DNA of 64,000 bases from Azospirillum sp. (GTDB lineage Bacteria; Pseudomonadota; Alphaproteobacteria; Azospirillales; Azospirillaceae). The position numbers were made by a program, and so were the translations under genes. Each line of letters begins with the position of its first letter. Positions within the stretch are counted from its first letter, which is position 1. Positions 1 through 9,083 of this stretch are shown here, in pieces. The DNA is taken from positions 248,001-312,000 of the forward strand of contig JAIXPD010000024.1 of assembly GCA_027486405.1 (NCBI GenBank), written 5' to 3'. The notes below the pieces were generated by a model. That model searched no databases, was not told the origin of the DNA, and worked only from the letters and a program-made list of their open reading frames with translations.

Positions 1-27
1 CGGAGTCAAGAGAGCGACGATGGAACC

Positions 28-2058
28 GTGAAACATGGCTGCCTCCTTGAACGGACTGCTGGAAAAAAAGAGTTGCGCACCTTAGACCTCCCCGCCGCTG
101 TGGGCAAGAGCGCCCGGCTTGCTCTGATCGCCGCCCTGCTCTGCCTTCCCATCACCGGCTTTGCCGACGCCGCCGCCCTCAACCCGGCGGACGCCGCGCT
201 GTACCGGCAGGCGTTCAAGGCCGCCGACAACGACCGACTCGACGAGGCGCAACGGCTCGCCGCGCAGGCCGGGGAACGGCTGCCCGCCAAGGTCATCCGC
301 TGGCTGGCGCTGACCGCGCCCACCGGCGGGGCCAGTTTTGACGAGATCGCCGCCTTTGTCCGCGACAACCCGTCCTGGCCCAATCTGGCGCAAATGCGGC
401 GGCAGGCGGAAAAGGCGATCCCGCCCGGCACCGACCCGTCGGTGCTGATCGACTGGTTCCGGCAATATCCGGCCCTGACCAACGACGGCTTTCTGCTGCA
501 CGCCGACGCCCTGATCGCCAGCGGTGCCACCGAGCGCGCCACCCCGCTGATCCGCGCCCGCTGGGTCGACGCGACCCTGACCGCCGACGACGAAGCCGCC
601 TTCCTGGCGCGCTACCGCCCCTTCCTGCGGGCGCAGGACCACAAGGCGCGGATCGACCGGCTGTTGTGGGACCGGCAGGAAGCGGCGGCGCGCCGCATGC
701 TGCCGCTGTTCGACGACGCCTATGACACCCTGATCGAGGCGCGGATCGCCCTGGACGGCGACAAGCCGGGGGCCGAGGCCGCCGCCGCGCGGGTGGCGTC
801 CAGCCTGGCCAACGATCCCGGCCTGCTGTTCGACCTCGCCCGCTACCGCCGCCGCAAGGGCGACGACACCGGCGCGCTGGCCATCGTCACACAAGCCCCG
901 GCGGAGATGGGCCGCCCGCAATCCTGGTGGAGCGAGCGGCAAGTGCTGGCCCGCCGCGCCATCGAACGCAGCGACTTCAACCTTGCCTATCAACTGGTCA
1001 AGGCCCACGGGCAAAAGGACGGGTCGGGGCTGGCCGAGGCGGAGTTCCTGGCCGGGTTCATCGCCCTGCGCTTCCTCGATCAACCGTCGGACGCGTTCGC
1101 CCATTTCCACAAGCTCTACCGCTCCGTCACCGCGCCGATCAGCAAGGCGCGCGGGGCCTATTGGTGCGGGCGGGCGGCGGAGGCCACCGGCCAGAGCGCC
1201 CAGGCGCGCGAATGGTTCGCCAAGGCGGCCCCCTACGGCACCACCTTTTACGGGCAATTGTCGGCCCGCCATCTGGGCGACGGCCGCGTGACCCTGCCCA
1301 ACCCGCCGTCGGTGTCGAACGCCGACGCCACCGCGTTCGAGCGCCGGGAACTGGTGCAGGTCGCCCGGATGCTGGCGGAGATTCTGGGTCGCGACGACGA
1401 CCGTCTGGCCGCCTTCCTGCGCCGCGTCAGCCTCGATTCCAAGACGCCCGCCGATTACACGCTGGCCGCAAGGCTGGCGGGGGAGATCGGGCGGCGCGAT
1501 CTGGCGGTCGCCGCCGCCAAGGACGCCGCGCAGAACGAGGTGTTCCTGGTCGATGCCGGGTATCCGGTGATCGAAGAACGGCCCAACGCCCCCGAACCAG
1601 CTCTGATCCACGGCATCATTCGTCAGGAAAGCACCTTCAACACGCAGATCGTGTCGTCGGCGGGCGCGCGCGGGCTGATGCAGTTGATGCCCAGCACGGC
1701 CCAACTGGTGGCCGGAAAGCTGGGGCTGAAGCATTCGGTTCCCCGGCTGACCGCCGACCCCGCCTTCAACATGACCTTGGGGTCGGCCTATCTCAGCGAG
1801 TTGATCGACCGCTTCAACGGGTCCTATATCCTGGCGATTGCCGGGTACAACGCCGGGCCGGGCCGGGTGAGGCAGTGGATCCAGGCCTATGGCGATCCGC
1901 GCAGCGGGAACATCGACCCGGTGGATTGGATCGAGCTGATTCCGATCTACGAAACCCGCAACTACGTGCAGCGGGTGATGGAAGCGGTGCTGGTTTACCG
2001 CGCCAAATTGCAGGGGCCGAACGCCGACCTGAATTTGGACCGCGATCTGCGACGCTGA
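28..2058 (+). CDS. slt: Soluble lytic murein transglycosylase (Slt family)
   Basis: This periplasmic enzyme cleaves the MurNAc-GlcNAc bond of peptidoglycan to give 1,6-anhydro ends during wall turnover. A hydrophobic segment ending in an Ala-rich stretch near residues 28-47 looks like a Sec signal peptide. It is followed by about 450 residues of helical superhelix with TPR-like repeats. The SLT domain covers roughly residues 520-640, with the catalytic glutamate in RQES (E534, counting from the GTG at 28) and the family motifs GLMQLMPSTA and AGYNAGPGRV. The length of about 670 residues fits the soluble Slt family. The start is uncertain: GTG at 28 or TTG at 73, the latter preceded by an A/G-rich stretch and leaving a more normal signal peptide. 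The downstream gene converges on it. Confidence 0.93.
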   Translation: MKHGCLLERTAGKKELRTLDLPAAVGKSARLALIAALLCLPITGFADAAALNPADAALYRQAFKAADNDRLDEAQRLAAQAGERLPAKVIRWLALTAPTGGASFDEIAAFVRDNPSWPNLAQMRRQAEKAIPPGTDPSVLIDWFRQYPALTNDGFLLHADALIASGATERATPLIRARWVDATLTADDEAAFLARYRPFLRAQDHKARIDRLLWDRQEAAARRMLPLFDDAYDTLIEARIALDGDKPGAEAAAARVASSLANDPGLLFDLARYRRRKGDDTGALAIVTQAPAEMGRPQSWWSERQVLARRAIERSDFNLAYQLVKAHGQKDGSGLAEAEFLAGFIALRFLDQPSDAFAHFHKLYRSVTAPISKARGAYWCGRAAEATGQSAQAREWFAKAAPYGTTFYGQLSARHLGDGRVTLPNPPSVSNADATAFERRELVQVARMLAEILGRDDDRLAAFLRRVSLDSKTPADYTLAARLAGEIGRRDLAVAAAKDAAQNEVFLVDAGYPVIEERPNAPEPALIHGIIRQESTFNTQIVSSAGARGLMQLMPSTAQLVAGKLGLKHSVPRLTADPAFNMTLGSAYLSELIDRFNGSYILAIAGYNAGPGRVRQWIQAYGDPRSGNIDPVDWIELIPIYETRNYVQRVMEAVLVYRAKLQGPNADLNLDRDLRR

Positions 2059-2072
2059 CCGGTCCGTCCTGA

Positions 2073-2118
2073 ACCGGCGACCACACCCCGGCGGTTGCAC
2101 ACCGCCGGGGCCGCCGGT
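2073..2118. repeat. Nested inverted repeat between convergent genes, possible terminator
   Basis: A 9-bp perfect stem (CCCCGGCGG at 2086-2094, CCGCCGGGG at 2102-2110, 7-nt loop) sits inside a second pairing (ACCGGCG at 2073-2079, CGCCGGT at 2112-2118). It fills the gap between slt and the convergent hypothetical gene. There is no T-run on either side, so it is not a classical intrinsic terminator. It may still block transcription or protect mRNA 3' ends in both directions. Confidence 0.4.
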
Positions 2119-2147
2119 CAGAACGCGGTCAGAGTGTCAGTTCGGAA

Positions 2148-2717
2148 TCAGAACGAACATTCCTGGGGGATGGTCGTGTCGTCCCAATCGGCCAGCAGCA
2201 GGGGCTTGATCGCCACGGTGAAGGGCTTGCCGTTGCGCTGGCCCTTGCCGGACAACAGGTTGAGATCGCAGGTGAAGCCGTTCTTGGGATCCAGCGTGTC
2301 GCGCGCGACATAGGTGTAACCCGCGACGACAATGGCCCCGTCGCGCACCGCGATGGTCAGTTGCTGCCGCCAGCGGTCACGCCCGATGGATTCGTTCTGG
2401 AACACCAGCACCAGCGAGCCACGCGCCGTCGCCGACATCGACGGTTCGGTTCCCGCCATCGCCCCGCGCCAGCCGACCGCCCGCTTGTACAACGTCGGCT
2501 TGTCCGGCACGCGTCCGCCCGCGCTGAGATGCAGGGCGACATCGACCTCGTCATCCTCGCCGCTCAACACCACCCGGTCGGGCACGCCATCGCCGTTCAG
2601 ATCGGCGGAAAGCTCCGCCACCGGGGACCGTTTGGCCGCCGTCGCCGCAACCGGAGCCGCCCACAACAGCGACAGCGCCAGCGCCAAACCGGCGCTGGGC
2701 AGCAGATTGGATCGCAT
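2148..2717 (-). CDS. Exported hypothetical protein with a calcium-loop-like motif
   Basis: I do not recognise the family. The protein of 189 residues begins with a typical Sec signal peptide (charged start, Leu/Ala-rich core, AAPVAAT end). A DLNGDGVPD segment follows shortly after, which resembles the acidic calcium-binding loop of FG-GAP/VCBS or EF-hand-like repeats, and the rest looks like a beta-rich soluble domain with a C-terminal Cys. I chose the ATG at 2717 because AAGGA lies 7 nt upstream. An in-frame ATG at 2735 has no good ribosome binding site. It is probably periplasmic or surface exposed. It is convergent with slt and is followed upstream by the small DUF1289 gene on the same strand, 37 bp away. 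Confidence 0.6.
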   Translation of the reverse strand: MRSNLLPSAGLALALSLLWAAPVAATAAKRSPVAELSADLNGDGVPDRVVLSGEDDEVDVALHLSAGGRVPDKPTLYKRAVGWRGAMAGTEPSMSATARGSLVLVFQNESIGRDRWRQQLTIAVRDGAIVVAGYTYVARDTLDPKNGFTCDLNLLSGKGQRNGKPFTVAIKPLLLADWDDTTIPQECSF

Positions 2718-2754
2718 CCGCGTGTCCTTGTTCATCGTTTCTGCCGGGAAACTC

Positions 2755-2922
2755 TCAGCGCGTGAGCCGGGGAGTCGGACCCGCGCCATTCGCACCATCG
2801 GCGTCATCCGCCGCCTCGGCGGCTTCCAACGCGGCGTTGATCTGGTCCAGGGTCCGCCCGCAACCGGTGCAGACATCGCCATCGATCGCGCACATGCCCA
2901 GGCAATCAGGATCGCCGCTCAT
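2755..2922 (-). CDS. Small cysteine-rich DUF1289-family protein
   Basis: This 55-residue reading frame starts at the ATG at 2922. Its N-terminal half carries CLGMC, then CTGCGRTLDQI, which is the CxxxC...CxxCGRTxxEI pattern of the DUF1289 family of small predicted metal-binding (probably zinc) proteins common in Proteobacteria. The tail is Ala/Asp-rich and poorly conserved in character. No function is established for the family. The Shine-Dalgarno sequence is weak. It lies between the exported hypothetical gene and the receiver protein gene, all on the minus strand, so they may share a transcript. Confidence 0.7.
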   Translation of the reverse strand: MSGDPDCLGMCAIDGDVCTGCGRTLDQINAALEAAEAADDADGANGAGPTPRLTR

Positions 2923-2971
2923 CCGATCAAACCCATCCGGTGTCTCCGTCGCCCGTCGCGACGCCGTTCCC

Positions 2972-4873
2972 TTACTCCACCATGCCGCTCTGCGCCAGAA
3001 CCAGGAAGATTTTTTCCTCCAACTGGTCCGGGGTGAAGGGTTTGGCGATGTAGGCGCTGACCTGATGGGCCAGGGCCTGTTTGACCGCGTCCAGCGTCGC
3101 CAGCGCCGTGACCATCAAAAAGGGCAGATCGGGCCGCACGGCGCGCACGCGCTTCAACACCTCCAACCCGTTGCGGCGTGGCATCATCCAATCGCAGACG
3201 ACCAGGTCGCAGGCCCCGCCCTCCGGCCCCAACAGCCGGTCCAACGCCTCCTGGCCATCGGCTGCCGTGTCGATCTGGGCGATTCCCAGATCGCGCAGGA
3301 CCGACACGACAAAGTTGCGCGGCCCCTCCTCGTCATCCACCACCAGCACCCGACGGCTGGGCAGATCGACGAAGGGAAGCCCCACTCCCGCCAGCGATTT
3401 GCGCAACCACTCCACCCGCGCCAGCCGTTCCTTGGAACTCGGCGCGCTGAGCAGGAAGCCGCGCACGAAACGCGGGCGGTGGGTCTGGCGGTAGAGCGCG
3501 CGGGCCACCGCCATCCGGCTCTTGCCCTTGCAAAAGGCGCCCTCGCCCGCCAAACGCACCAGATCCAGCACGATGTCAGGGTGCGGATCCTCCTTGGCGG
3601 TGTGGGTCAGGGGAAGAAGGATGCGTTGGGTGCGCAGGAAGCTGCTTTGAATGTCGTCCACCTGGGTGCACAGCCAGTCGCGCTCCTCCGCCGGAAAGGC
3701 GCTGGCCGCCACCATCGCCTGCACCTCCGCCAACCCCTTCAGCTTCTCCCCCCGCTCCTTCCAGCAATCCAGGATGCGGCCGGGAAAATCGCGGGCGTCG
3801 AAGAAACCCTTCAGATAGGCGTTCACCGACCGCGCCGCGCTGGGCGACAACGGCATTTTCTGCAACAGGAACAGAACCCGCAGCTTCTGCACCAGATTGC
3901 GGCCCTTGGTGATTTCCGGGATCGTGTCCTCGTTCACCAGCAGGGCGGTGCGCCGTTGCAGGGCGGCTTCGGTTTTCGCCCCACCCAGATAGGCCCCGTC
4001 GATCCCCGGTTCGGACCGGCGCAGACGGGACGACACCTCGCTGAGCGCCAGGATCTCGCGCTGGATGGCGTCGATCCCGTGCATATCCCCGGCGCTGGCG
4101 ATGGTGAAGAAGTGGGGGCGCGCCATTTCCCGGCGGAAGGCGCGGATCAAGGCGTCGGTCAACCCCGGCATGGCCGCCCGCGCCATCAGCGCGGCCAACC
4201 GCCGGAACACCGGCGGGGCCGTGTCCGGCATCGGTCGGTCGGCAACCGCCAGCGTGACGATCAGGTCGATCAGGGTGGGAAAGGCCGCGTCCTGCGCGCA
4301 CGACGCGGTGCCGACGTCGCTGGACAGGATTTCCCCCAGCAGCCGTTCGATCGGGACGAGCGCGTCGGCGTCCTCCGTCGCTTCGGCCAGGGTCAGCAAC
4401 GCCTTGGCCTTGTCGGCGAAGGTCCGCTCGGCGATCAGATGTTGGGCCAGCGCGGCATCGACCAGGAAGCGGCCAAGAAACCCGCCCTTGCCCTGAAGAA
4501 TCCCGGCGGTTTCGGTGTAGCGCTCCGGCGTCAATTCGGGCGGCGGGTTGTCCTTGGCGCGCTCGCGCGTCAGCCGCGCCACCTCATTGACCAGCGGCGT
4601 CAGCGCGCCTTTGCGGTTCTGCGTCCGTTCGACCTGTCCCAGAATGGCAACAAAGGTCGGGGTGTTGGACAGCGCGTTCTGGTGGCGGTTGTTGTGCAGC
4701 AACTCCGTCGCCGTCAGCGCGTTTTCATCGAGAAAGCGGCGGCAGAAGCGCCCCACGCTGTCGCGGGCCGTCGGGCCGTAAAAATCCGCCGGTTCGCGGC
4801 ATTCAACCGACTCAACCGAGCCATCGGAGTCCAGCTCAGGGCTGTCAAGCGTTGCGGCAATGTCCGACGCCAT
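2972..4873 (-). CDS. Response regulator with C-terminal receiver and a large unknown N-terminal region
   Basis: The protein has 633 residues. The last ~120 form an intact receiver domain: RVLVVDDEE acidic pair, phospho-acceptor D561 in CDWMMP, MVTAL switch threonine, and IAKPF lysine. The preceding ~500 residues look all-helical, with no transmembrane segment and no DNA-binding or enzymatic motif that I recognise. A receiver at the C terminus of a long protein is an unusual arrangement for a response regulator. The start at 4873 is chosen because AGGAG lies 9 nt upstream; an in-frame ATG at 4924 has only poorly spaced purines. The hybrid kinase gene ends 66 bp upstream of this start, so the two probably form a two-component operon. 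The partner and output are inference. Confidence 0.75.
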   Translation of the reverse strand: MASDIAATLDSPELDSDGSVESVECREPADFYGPTARDSVGRFCRRFLDENALTATELLHNNRHQNALSNTPTFVAILGQVERTQNRKGALTPLVNEVARLTRERAKDNPPPELTPERYTETAGILQGKGGFLGRFLVDAALAQHLIAERTFADKAKALLTLAEATEDADALVPIERLLGEILSSDVGTASCAQDAAFPTLIDLIVTLAVADRPMPDTAPPVFRRLAALMARAAMPGLTDALIRAFRREMARPHFFTIASAGDMHGIDAIQREILALSEVSSRLRRSEPGIDGAYLGGAKTEAALQRRTALLVNEDTIPEITKGRNLVQKLRVLFLLQKMPLSPSAARSVNAYLKGFFDARDFPGRILDCWKERGEKLKGLAEVQAMVAASAFPAEERDWLCTQVDDIQSSFLRTQRILLPLTHTAKEDPHPDIVLDLVRLAGEGAFCKGKSRMAVARALYRQTHRPRFVRGFLLSAPSSKERLARVEWLRKSLAGVGLPFVDLPSRRVLVVDDEEGPRNFVVSVLRDLGIAQIDTAADGQEALDRLLGPEGGACDLVVCDWMMPRRNGLEVLKRVRAVRPDLPFLMVTALATLDAVKQALAHQVSAYIAKPFTPDQLEEKIFLVLAQSGMVE

Positions 4874-4939
4874 GGGCGTCCGCTCCTCGTTCGTATCCGG
4901 TGCGGGTAAATCCGCTGCGGCCATACCCTCTGTGGGGCA

Positions 4940-7507
4940 TCATTCGTCGGCCAAAAGCTCGTTCAAGGCTTCGAGCAGCCGTTCCGGCGGCAGGGGTTTC
5001 ATCACGATCCGTCGTCCGGCCTGCGCGGTCAGATCGGCGGCGGTCTCCTTGGAGGCGTAGCCGGTCAGGAACAGGATCCGCAGGCCGGGGTTCCGCTCCT
5101 CCAGGGCGCGGGCCAGATCGGGGCCGTTCATGCGCGGCATCGACACGTCCGTCACCACCGCGTCGAACAGGCCGCCCGCCTCGTCGAAACGCTCCAGCGC
5201 CTCCACCCCGTCGGCGGCTTCCGTCACCACACAGCCCGCCTCCTCCAGCGCCAGGCGCAGATAGGAGCGCACCGACGCCTCGTCGTCCACGAGCAAAATC
5301 GCCGCACTGTCGCCGTCGGCGATCAGCAGCGGGGATGGGCTGGTGGCCATCACGGGCGGATCGATGGCGGGCAGATAGATCGCAAAGCAGGCCCCCTGCC
5401 CCGGCGCTCCTTCCAGTTCGGCCACGCCGCCCGCCTGCTGCGCGGCTCCATAGACCATCCACAGGCCAAGCCCGGTCCCCTTGCCCGGCTCCTTGGTGGT
5501 GAAGAACGGCTCCCACACCCGATCCCGGATGGCGTCCGGCACCCCGCTGCCCTGGTCGGTGACGCGGATGACGGCGTAGCGTCCCGGATGAAGACCGCCA
5601 TGGCGGGCGAAAAAGGCGCGCGGAGGCGTTTCCACCGTCAGACCAAGGGTGAGACGCCCGCCGTTCGGCATCGCGTCCCGCGCGTTGAGCGCGAGGTTGA
5701 GCACCGCCTGATTGAGCGTGACCGGGCTGATGAGGGTGTGGGCGTCCTCGTCCCGGATGTCGAACACCACGTCGATCCCGGCGCTGATGAGCGGCTTTAG
5801 GAACACGCGCAGGTCGCGGACCAGCGGGGCGATGGCGACGATTTCCCGTTCCTCCGACACCCGGCGATGGGAAAAATCCAGCAACTGGCTGGTCAGGGTC
5901 GCCGCCCGTTCGGACGCCTTGGCGATTTCGCGGACGCAGGTCAACACCCGCTCGGCGTCGGCCGGATTGCGCTCCGCCAGACGGGCAAAGCCGCCGATGG
6001 CGGTCAGCATGTTGTTGAACTCGTGCGCGACACCACCGGCCATCCGGCCCACCGCCTCCATCTTCTGGGCGCGCTGCAACTCGCCCTCGACCCGGCGGCG
6101 GTCGGTGACGTCGTTCATCACCAGCAGCACCGCCGGTTCCCGCCGATGAACGGCGGGCGACGCGCGCAGCTCCAGAAAGCGCCGCTCGCCCGACGGGCGC
6201 AGGGCCTCGCAATCCACCCGCAGATCCGCCCCTTGGGCGGCGGCGGCAAGCTGCGCCTCCAAACCAAGCCCATCGTCGAAAAAGCGGCTCAGTGGCGCGC
6301 CATCCAGGCCATCGGCCCCCACCCCCAGGATCGAGGCGGCGGCGGTGTTGGCAAAGCGGATGGCCGCGCGATCCCAAATGACGATGCCGTAGGGGGCAAG
6401 CTCGACCAATTGGCGGTAACGCCGCTCGCTCTCGCGCAGGGCGGCCACGGTCACTTCCAAGCGGCTGGTTTGTCCGGCCAGTTCATCTTCCCGCGTTTTC
6501 AGCTCGGTGATGTCCATCAGCAGCTTCACCACACCGCCGGTCCCGGTCGCGTGCTCGCTGATGCGGTACCAGCGGCCATCCGACAGCAGGCCATCCACCG
6601 GGGCGGCGTGGCGCAGATGGCGTTTCAACCGCTGTTCGACCCAGGCCCCGACATCGCCCCCGCCCTCATAGCCACCGCGCTCCGCCGCCGTGCGCAGAAT
6701 CTCGGCAAAGGTGGTGCCCGGAACCAGACGGTCGGCGATGGTCGGGTAGGCTTGCCGGTAGCGTTCGTTGCAGATCAGCAAACGGCCGTCGGCGTCGAAC
6801 AGCACAAAGCCTTCGGAAATGCTGTCGAGCGCGTCGTGAACCACGGTCTGCATGAAGCGCGCTTCCAGCAACGCCAGGGTTTCCGCCGTGCTGTCGATGC
6901 CGCAGCCGCGATAACCCCGGAAGCGCCCCTGCGCGTCCCGCACCGCCGTGGCGTTCAGCCGCAGGATCAGGCTGCCCCCGTCGGCGGTGGAAACGGACAG
7001 TTCCAAATCCTGGAAATCGCGCCCGGCGAGGATGTCGCCCCGATACTCCGCCCAAGTGGCCGCGTCTTCAACCAGCGCTTCCAGATCCAGCAGGCCAGCG
7101 CCGAACACCGATGACGGATCGCCGCGCAGGATGGCGTTCAGCCGGTCGGACAGGAACAGGAAACGATGGTTGGCGTCCGTCTCCCAAAACCAATCGGTGG
7201 AGGCGCGGGCAAAGTCACGGGCGCGGCTGCGGGTTTCGCCCAACGTCTCGGCCAACGTGGCCGCTGCGGTTTCGGACCGCCGGAGGGCTTTGGCGGCGGC
7301 GTTGGCCCGCCAGGCGCTCCACCCCGCCAGCCCGATGGACACCGCCATGGCACTCACCGGCAGCGGATCAGACACCCCGGACGCAACCAGCGCGCCCAAG
7401 GCCACCGACCCGCCCACCGCCGCCAGAGCGGGGATCAAGGCTGAACGCACCGCACACATCGCGTCGCGGGACGCGCGTGTAGACGTGTTCAGTTCCGCAA
7501 CCTCCAC
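4940..7507 (-). CDS. Hybrid sensor histidine kinase with three PAS domains and a receiver
   Basis: This inner-membrane sensor has two hydrophobic segments near the N terminus separated by only a few residues, so it has almost no periplasmic loop. Three PAS-type regions follow ([24 protein letters not shown] and [14 protein letters not shown]). Then come the H box [11 protein letters not shown] (H495 from the start used here), the N/G boxes of the ATPase domain ([26 protein letters not shown]), and a C-terminal receiver with [10 protein letters not shown] and VMKPL. It therefore can autophosphorylate and pass phosphate to its own receiver or to the next gene product. I took the GTG at 7507, which has AGAGG a few bases upstream. 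An in-frame GTG at 7534 adds nine residues but has no binding site. Confidence 0.9.
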   Translation of the reverse strand: MEVAELNTSTRASRDAMCAVRSALIPALAAVGGSVALGALVASGVSDPLPVSAMAVSIGLAGWSAWRANAAAKALRRSETAAATLAETLGETRSRARDFARASTDWFWETDANHRFLFLSDRLNAILRGDPSSVFGAGLLDLEALVEDAATWAEYRGDILAGRDFQDLELSVSTADGGSLILRLNATAVRDAQGRFRGYRGCGIDSTAETLALLEARFMQTVVHDALDSISEGFVLFDADGRLLICNERYRQAYPTIADRLVPGTTFAEILRTAAERGGYEGGGDVGAWVEQRLKRHLRHAAPVDGLLSDGRWYRISEHATGTGGVVKLLMDITELKTREDELAGQTSRLEVTVAALRESERRYRQLVELAPYGIVIWDRAAIRFANTAAASILGVGADGLDGAPLSRFFDDGLGLEAQLAAAAQGADLRVDCEALRPSGERRFLELRASPAVHRREPAVLLVMNDVTDRRRVEGELQRAQKMEAVGRMAGGVAHEFNNMLTAIGGFARLAERNPADAERVLTCVREIAKASERAATLTSQLLDFSHRRVSEEREIVAIAPLVRDLRVFLKPLISAGIDVVFDIRDEDAHTLISPVTLNQAVLNLALNARDAMPNGGRLTLGLTVETPPRAFFARHGGLHPGRYAVIRVTDQGSGVPDAIRDRVWEPFFTTKEPGKGTGLGLWMVYGAAQQAGGVAELEGAPGQGACFAIYLPAIDPPVMATSPSPLLIADGDSAAILLVDDEASVRSYLRLALEEAGCVVTEAADGVEALERFDEAGGLFDAVVTDVSMPRMNGPDLARALEERNPGLRILFLTGYASKETAADLTAQAGRRIVMKPLPPERLLEALNELLADE

Positions 7508-7567
7508 AACCCCTCTCCCGAACAGCCAAGGCACACCGGAGGAGTTTTCCCCGCGACAGCGCCCAAT

Positions 7568-7595
7568 ATCATAAAAGACAAGCTGTTAACGCAAA
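7568..7595 (-). promoter_or_regulatory. Possible promoter of the hybrid kinase gene
   Basis: On the minus strand TTTGCG and TATGAT are separated by 16 bp, about 60 bp upstream of the kinase start, in an AT-richer gap between the kinase and the acidic hypothetical gene. The -10 matches five of six consensus bases, the -35 is weak. Confidence 0.35.
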
Positions 7596-7724
7596 GTTTC
7601 GTCGTGGCGATTTATTCTGTCTGACTCTGAAACCAGCGTGATGCGGTCACGCGAAAAACAACTCATTCACTGTCGCTAAAAGATTGGCGCGGATTTCGCG
7701 CCAACCTGCACTTTCAACCAGAAC

Positions 7725-8231
7725 TCACAAATTGATGTCGATGTCGATCTCATCATCGTCCTGCGGCGCGCGCCCCAACAGCAGGTCGGCGGCGTCCAGC
7801 GTCAACGCCTCCACCTCCTCGTTGCGGTCCTCGTCGGGCAGGCGCAGGGCGTGCATCAACTGGGTGGCCAGATGGATCAGCATCGCGCGAACGCAATCAT
7901 CCTCCGGGTATTCCAGACCGACCGTGTCCTGCAAAAAGGCCCCGAGCTGTTCCGGGCTGTTCCACGGATGGGCGGTGACGCTGCTGATGCCGCTGGTCCC
8001 GAGGAACACCGCGTTCAACGCAACGGCCTGCCGGTTGATCGCCTCCACCGCGTCATCGTCCGTCCGCGCCTTGTGCAGCGCGCCTTGGAAGGCGGCCAGG
8101 CTGAAATCGATGAAGTGACGCACCAGCAGGCGAACCACATTTTCGTCGGCAAGATCGTTCTGCCCCTGCGCCAGGCTGGGCAGCGGCTCCAGAAGTGCGG
8201 CGATGATGGGGTTGGTGGTCTTGGTGTCCAT
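7725..8231 (-). CDS. Hypothetical acidic cytoplasmic protein
   Basis: I do not recognise this 168-residue protein. It has no signal peptide or membrane segment. It looks mainly helical and is strongly acidic, ending in a run of Asp/Glu/Ile residues (DDDEIDIDINL). The start is the ATG at 8231, preceded by AGGAG with a 10-nt spacer, which excludes the longer upstream frame. It lies downstream of ndk on the same strand but beyond the ndk terminator, so it probably has its own promoter. It is followed after about 190 bp by the hybrid kinase gene. Confidence 0.6.
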   Translation of the reverse strand: MDTKTTNPIIAALLEPLPSLAQGQNDLADENVVRLLVRHFIDFSLAAFQGALHKARTDDDAVEAINRQAVALNAVFLGTSGISSVTAHPWNSPEQLGAFLQDTVGLEYPEDDCVRAMLIHLATQLMHALRLPDEDRNEEVEALTLDAADLLLGRAPQDDDEIDIDINL

Positions 8232-8371
8232 CGCGTTGCGACTCCTGAACGATCGGCCGCAAGGCGGCGGTAGGGGAACATCTTTGGAATACGCGGTTTT
8301 CCCGGCCCTGTCCATCAACGCCAAGGGGCCGCGCCACACCGCACAAGTCGGGCCTGACACAAGCCGGGCGT

Positions 8372-8402
8372 AAAAAAAGCCGCCCCCCGGTTGGGGGGCG
8401 GC
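8372..8402 (-). terminator. Intrinsic terminator of ndk
   Basis: A perfect 10-bp GC stem (GCCGCCCCCC at 8379-8388, GGGGGGCGGC at 8393-8402) with a 4-nt loop is followed on the minus strand by seven Ts. It lies 45 bp past the ndk stop codon. Confidence 0.9.
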
Positions 8403-8446
8403 CTTTTCACGCGTCACCGGGCCAATCGGCCCGATGCGTTCAACCT

Positions 8447-8869
8447 TCAGGCGACGATTTCGGTGCCGGCGAAGAAGAACGCGATTTCCTGAGCGGCGGT
8501 TTCCGGCGCGTCCGAGCCGTGGACCGAGTTCGCCTCGATGGATTCGGCGAATTCCTTGCGGATGGTCCCTTCGGCGGCGTTGGCCGGGTTGGTCGCGCCC
8601 ATGATTTCACGGTTGCGGGCGATGGCGTTCTCGCCTTCCAGAACCTGCAAGACCACCGGACCGGAGATCATGAAGGAAACCAGATCGTTGAAGAAGCCAC
8701 GCTCGCGATGGACGCCATAGAACGCCTCGGCCTGGGCCTTCGACAGCTGGACGCGCTTCTGGGCAACGATGCGCAGGCCGCCGTCTTCGAACTTGGCGTT
8801 GATCTTGCCGGTCAGGTTGCGGCGGGTGGCGTCGGGCTTGATGATCGAGAGGGTGCGTTCAACGGCCAT
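8447..8869 (-). CDS. ndk: Nucleoside diphosphate kinase
   Basis: The enzyme transfers the gamma phosphate of ATP to nucleoside diphosphates through a phosphohistidine and so balances NTP and dNTP pools. The 140-residue length is typical. [11 protein letters not shown] at the N terminus and the active-site motif NSVHGSD with H117 are present, as is the conserved RNLTGKI segment. It ends in a strong terminator, so it is likely a single-gene transcript. It is divergent from the ABC-F gene across 214 bp in which I see no clear promoter or RNA. Confidence 0.97.
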   Translation of the reverse strand: MAVERTLSIIKPDATRRNLTGKINAKFEDGGLRIVAQKRVQLSKAQAEAFYGVHRERGFFNDLVSFMISGPVVLQVLEGENAIARNREIMGATNPANAAEGTIRKEFAESIEANSVHGSDAPETAAQEIAFFFAGTEIVA

Positions 8870-9083
8870 GGCGGTGGACTCCTAAGGATTCAGAACATGA
8901 AGACAGCACGGAGGGGCGCCGCCGTTGGCCGGGGCGCCGATTGCGCGGCTTTATAGAGAGGACCGGACCGCCGGGCAACCCTGTTCCGCGCCGCAGAGGG
9001 TCCGGCACCAACAATGTCAGAAAATCGTCATGCCTTTGCGCCGCTTCTCTTCGCCGGGGCCGCGTGCTACATCCTGCGCTGTC

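Noticed and set aside
82..2100. 672-codon frame opposite slt
   Set aside because: Composition is Gly/Arg/Gln/His-rich with no recognisable domain, as expected for an antisense shadow of a GC-rich gene.
7585..7599. TTAA-N7-TTTC upstream of the hybrid kinase, considered as a CtrA site
   Set aside because: Only one half-site matches.
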